From Cristatella mucedo (Eukaryota > Bryozoa > Phylactolaemata > Cristatellidae), in NCBI GenBank assembly GCA_009760855.2, contig WPIO01000002.1:2073501-2137500 (forward strand): a stretch of DNA of 64,000 nt. Direction: 5' to 3'. Shown here in pieces: positions 60,166 to 64,000 of this stretch (position 1 is the first letter of the stretch; every line of letters begins with the position of its first letter). Below the pieces are notes generated by a model. It saw only the letters and a list, made by a program, of their open reading frames with translations, was not told the origin of the DNA and made no database searches. A program made the position numbers and the translations under genes.

Positions 60166-60794
60166 ATTTGCTGCAAAGGGATACGCAACTGAATGGTGAG
60201 TAATATCATACTTAATAAACAACATGAAAAACATGGTTAGGGGTGACATGCACAGGGTCAGCATGCAAATAATATTGCACTTGATAATAATAATATTGCA
60301 CTTGATAAAGCGCCCTCAGAGAACTTAATCTCTTTCTAGGCGCTTTACATTTGCTGCAAAGTGATACGCAATAGAATAGTAAGTAAAATCATGCTTGAAA
60401 ACAAACAAAATGAATAACATGGTTAGGGGTTACATGCACTGGGTCAGCATGCAAATGTGGTTAGTGGCAGCATGAACAGTGTCAGCACGCATAAGCACAT
60501 CGAGGACGAATCACAAGGACCCACTAAATGCTGTCCTAAATAGGTATGTTTTTAAGTTTCTTTTAAATGTGGTCAGGTCAGGGGATGTTCTGATGCAGGT
60601 CGGGAGGAAGTTCCAGGCTGTGGGAGCATACGAGCTAAATGCACGGTCTCCAAAGGATTTAAGGTTTGTACGAGGTATTTCTAGACTGTTGGATTCCGAA
60701 AAGCGAGTGGTACGATGCTTTGCCTGATGGGGTAGTATATCTGAAAGATAGGCTGGAGCCATAGAATGAACAGATTGAGAGAGGCGATTTTAAC

Positions 60795-62081
60795 TAGTGT
60801 TCACATTTTAGAACGTTCTCTGAACAACAATTGGTCTGACAGGTGAGCCACTGGTGTGGTTTAAATCGTCTTGGTCCAATTCTGTTCAATCCATGTCGTG
60901 TGGGGGTCAGGTCTCACACACGAGTCGGGTCACCTGTGGAGTCCCTCAAAGGTCCGTCCTCGGTCCCTTGCTGTTCTCCATGTATGCTCAACCTTTGGGA
61001 AAAGTAATTAAGGTCCATGTAATAGGGTATCATTTTTATGCTGGCGATACTCAGCTTTATTTGTTATTCAAACCGTTGGAATCTGGCGCAGCAACTGAGA
61101 AACTGAATACTTGCCTCTCTGACATTCGTTCCTGAATATCGAAAAACTTCTTGAAACAAAATGACGATAAAACCGAACTGCTGCTCATAGGAAACCCTGA
61201 TCGTGTGGTTTGACTACAAGGCTCTGCTATTCTAATAGGTGATGATGCTGTGCGACCGTCATCCCGTACCCGAAATTTAGGTGCAGTTTTTGCGAGCACA
61301 CTAAATTTTAAAAGCTTCATTCAGAAGACTGCCTCGACAGATAGCCATCACGTCCGATCCCTATCTAAGAATATGAGCTGCCTTCCAGAGTGGCTTGTAA
61401 AATATTTAACCAGGTCCTTAGTTCTGTCTCGGCTTGATTTCTGTAATTTCCTTTTGTCTGTGGGACCAAAGAAAGAAATTACGCCATTGCAGCTGGCTAT
61501 GAATATGGCTACTAGGGTAGCCTTCAAGTCCTAGAGGTTTGAGCACGTGTCTCCTTTTGCTAAGAGAGCTAGGATGGATGCCGTTAGAGCAACAGGCACA
61601 GAAAAAGTTCTTACGCTGACCAACAAGGCCCACCACGGTTTGGTTCCGTCGTACCTAACTGAACTGGTGCACCAGTTTCAGCCTCTTCGTGCCCACAGAT
61701 CCGGAATGGACAGTAAATTAGCCGTTCCATTTCTCAGCTAAACTACCGTTGGCTACAGAAGCTTTAGCTCTGCAGGTTCTAGGCTGTGGAACTCGTTTCC
61801 ACAGTTTTACGCAACGAAAACTACTCTCCTACTGCAGACTTAGGCTCATCCTTTTCAGTGATCATGAGCTGCTACTTCCACGCTACTCACTACCTCGACT
61901 GCTCTCCTGACTCTGCTATGCTTCCAACTTTCTTTGTTGTGTGAGATCAAGTCTGTTGGCTACCGAATGCATACCGAACGCCGCTTAGGCTGTGAGTGCG
62001 CTATACAAAACTCTTCTGCGTAACACCGACGTAGTTTTTATGGCTTTGTGGAGTTACAGACGTAGATACATTACATTGCAT
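60795..62081 (+). mobile_element. Non-LTR retrotransposon family A, shorter 5'-truncated copy
   Basis: It is collinear with 49620-50877, from the VWFKS segment of the reverse transcriptase to the ATTACATTGCA tail. The catalytic box reads FYAGD instead of FYADD. Frames 60854-61135, 61250-61534 and 61547-61741 are successive pieces of one broken gene. It abuts the head of the family C element in opposite orientation. Confidence 0.8.
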
Positions 62082-62583
62082 GTTATACACATCAGACTGA
62101 TGAGTAAGCTTAAATGATCTGCAGAAATTGTTTGCCAATCAGTAAATTAAATCCCAATTATTTTTTATAAAAGTAACAAGAATTATCAATCAAGCAAGCT
62201 AACAGGCTTATCTCTTTCTTTTAGGGACGTACTCTTACCATGGTGCCTTTTTATAAGTTAAATTAGTCTGCCTCTCCAGATTAAACAGACGTTGAGACGT
62301 GTCTGTGCATTAATTGGTGCAGCGAACCAAATGGTACGGGATGTCCATCTGGCCCTATTGGCCGTAGCCACTGTGGTTTCATTTAATTGATGACACTGCC
62401 CCTGACCGTCGTACGAGTCATCCATGACACTCGATGTAGTATGCACTTGGGATGTGCTATTGGTGATTGTTGTGACATGGGAGTCGGCGGACTCCGGTGG
62501 GCCCGAGGGCGAAGAGAGTCGTGCTTCACCCTGCTCTGTGAGTCAAGAAAAAACTGGTGGTGTTACTCGTCGGCTAGCGTTCT
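62082..62583. other. No gene recognised
   Basis: Unassigned stretch between the family A copy and the gypsy-type gag. A leader for the gypsy-type element is possible but no LTR or primer-binding site was identified. Confidence 0.45.
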
Positions 62584-63304
62584 GTGCTGCTCGCGATGAT
62601 AACTCAAGCTACTTTCGCCGTAATGGAGAACGTAAAGTTCAGCTACATATTCACTCAATTCGACGGCAGTGGAGACTTGACGGGCTTGGTTGAAAAGTTT
62701 GATGTGGTGGTAGAGACTCAAGATATTGTCGTTGCCGACCGCCACAAATTCTTGCCCCTTTTACCAATCGGCGGAGCGTTCGCCGGGTACCAAAGCATCG
62801 ATAACAGGCGAAGAAAGACTATACCATCGTAAAAGAGGCTCTTCTGGCTGCCTTTTCGGCGGATAAATTTGAAGCTTATGAGGAGCTCACGACACGGTGG
62901 CTCCAGCTGGGGAACCAGTGGACGTATACGCATCGATTTTGGCCCGGTTTGCCGGACTGATAAGTGCGGCTGCGAAGGATGACTTGCTAAAATGCTCTTT
63001 CGTCACAGGGCTTCCAAAGGGCATCCGCAAGCAGCTACGCGTGCGAGATCGATAAGATGGCGATTTCCGAGGTTTTGGAGAAGGCTCGAGCGCTTATGAG
63101 TTTCCAGGATCCGTGCTACGCGGCTGCTGCTGAAGCCCTAGGAGCTACAGGCTCTCGCCCGACTCGCCGAAAGCGCATATAAGTTGCGACTTCCGTTCGT
63201 TGCAAAGGCAGCGAATGCTGTGTTTTATATGCAGCGATGACTCGCACCTAGCAGCGACGACATGTCCGGAGCGTCGCACTGATGCGAAGCCCAAAAACGC
63301 GTAA
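62584..63304 (+). pseudogene. Gypsy-type gag, frameshifted
   Basis: The first part (62584-62832) has the FDGSGDLTGLVEKFDVV and FLPLLPIGGAFAGYQ segments of a widespread metazoan gypsy-type gag. The rest lies in other frames: an AAFSADKFEAYEEL stretch near 62850-62890, a DDLLKCSFVTGLPKGIRKQL stretch near 62970-63030 and a VLEKARALM stretch near 63070-63100. A zinc knuckle of form C-x2-C-x4-H-x5-C is at 63221-63265. At least three frameshifts make it non-functional. Confidence 0.8.
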
Positions 63305-63348
63305 GGCTCCCCTTACGCATGTTTTAGCACCATATAGCATTCCCCCGC

Positions 63349-63660
63349 TTGTCAACTCAACTGCCAACAAGAAATGTTCCCAACGGCGGTCGTATTATGA
63401 AGACGCTCTTTAATACTGGCTGCTCTCGGTCGATTGTGACTATATCGGCGGTACTGCATGCCACCTCGGCACAACCTTATCCGGCTAATGAGCCTGTAAT
63501 TACGTTGAATGGAGCAGTCACTCATTGCCGGTAGGCGTGCTGCATGACATACTCAGTGAAGGGCATCGCAATAAAACTGGACTGCCTCCTATCTGAGATC
63601 GTGCCTACCGCTGTGCCTACCGCTCCTCTGGAAACGGTATAGTAGAGCGAAACCAACAAA
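63349..63660 (+). pseudogene. Gypsy-type aspartic protease remnant
   Basis: The active-site region reads LFNTGCSRSIV, where a functional retroelement protease has DTG, so the catalytic aspartate is changed. The frame stops at 63534, and a further protease-like stretch continues in another frame to about 63645. Confidence 0.65.
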
Positions 63661-63698
63661 CAATAAAAGGAATCGCAGCCCGGAGTGGGCGGGGCATA

Positions 63699-63929
63699 AT
63701 GATAATGGTGTACTCGTACAATCTTTCTGCCACCGCCGGATTGGACGCCGTCACATCGCCTTGCCGTCAGCTTTTCTCGTATGAATGGAAACCTCCGATG
63801 GCTTGCGTGCCTCGCACAGAGAGCTCTGACGGAAATGACTTGATTCGGGGTCAACGGGTTTTCTTAAAACCTCCTGGAGCCCGATGCACCACTCAGTGGC
63901 CTCAGGGGACAGTTACTGCCCCCGCATAG
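63699..63929 (+). pseudogene. Gypsy-type integrase C-terminal remnant
   Basis: The segment RGQRVFLKPPGARCTTQWPQG resembles the extreme C-terminus of gypsy-type integrases, preceded by an LFSYEWKPP stretch. It follows the protease remnant within 60 bases, so reverse transcriptase, RNase H and the integrase core are deleted. Confidence 0.6.
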
Positions 63930-64000
63930 GAGTTGGCATTTAAATTGATGGAATAAACTGCCACCTAGCAGACTCCAGATCAGTACCGATTGCCAACGAA

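Larger units (their letters stand above)
60091..60790 (-). mobile_element. Non-LTR family C, C-terminus plus duplicated 3' end
   Basis: The minus strand encodes 83 codons (60511-60762) with the FGDRAFSSYAPTAWNFLP and FKRNLKTYLFRTAF segments found at the end of CR1/L2-like ORF2 proteins. The 3' untranslated part is present twice (about 60283-60470 and 60091-60282), and the element ends in a (TAA)n tract on the plus strand, (ATT)n on its own strand, as expected for a 3' end. Confidence 0.75.

Noticed and set aside
1-64000. tRNA, rRNA, CRISPR, bacterial operon or phage features
   Set aside because: No cloverleaf-like sequence, spaced direct repeats or ribosome-binding-site/operon layout was found. 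The iMet-tRNA match at the LTRs is a primer-binding site, not a tRNA gene.

Overview
The window looks like nuclear DNA of a metazoan, probably an invertebrate. It has interrupted coding sequence with GT/AG splice-like signals, several 5'-truncated CR1/L2-like non-LTR retrotransposons, gypsy-type gag/protease/integrase debris, LTR-like regulatory blocks and long AT-rich non-coding stretches. Nothing resembles bacterial gene organisation, and I see no tRNA, rRNA or CRISPR. The sequence alone does not fix the lineage.

Bases 1 to about 49,036 are a tandem array of seven complete units and one truncated unit. I call them U1 1-7604, U2 7605-11934, U3 11935-19566, U4 19567-28338, U5 28339-35943, U6 35944-40696, U7 40697-48335 and U8 48336-49036. 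Full-length units are about 7.6 kb. U2 and U6 are short because about 5 kb was replaced by about 430 bp carrying a retrotransposon tail. U2, U4 and U6 carry the same LTR-retrotransposon-like insertion. U1 and the first part of U2 are nearly identical to U5 and the first part of U6, which points to a recent duplication of about 10 kb or more. The other units are clearly older copies.

The best-supported gene in each unit is a minus-strand reading frame of 226-228 codons. It encodes a paired zinc finger whose spacing and residues resemble the ZNF532/ZNF592/ZNF687 type. Five copies are open. Two (U1, U5) share an in-frame stop and a lost zinc ligand. U6 is open but has lost finger residues. All seven sit between a good 3' splice-site match just before the ATG and a good 5' splice-site match near the end, so the frame may be an exon of a larger gene. 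Other stretches keep open frames across several units (acidic/serine-rich, Gln/Arg-rich, and a plus-strand exon-like block), but I cannot join them into a gene model.

Bases 49,037 to 64,000 are repeat-rich flank. They hold a 1.8-kb 5'-truncated non-LTR element that cuts the array off, fragments of two further non-LTR families, a possible old remnant of an array unit, LTR-like GC-rich blocks with internal tandem and hairpin repeats (about 55.5-57.8 kb), and a decayed gypsy-type element (62.6-63.9 kb) with gag, protease and the integrase tail but no reverse transcriptase. No intact unique-copy gene was recognised there.
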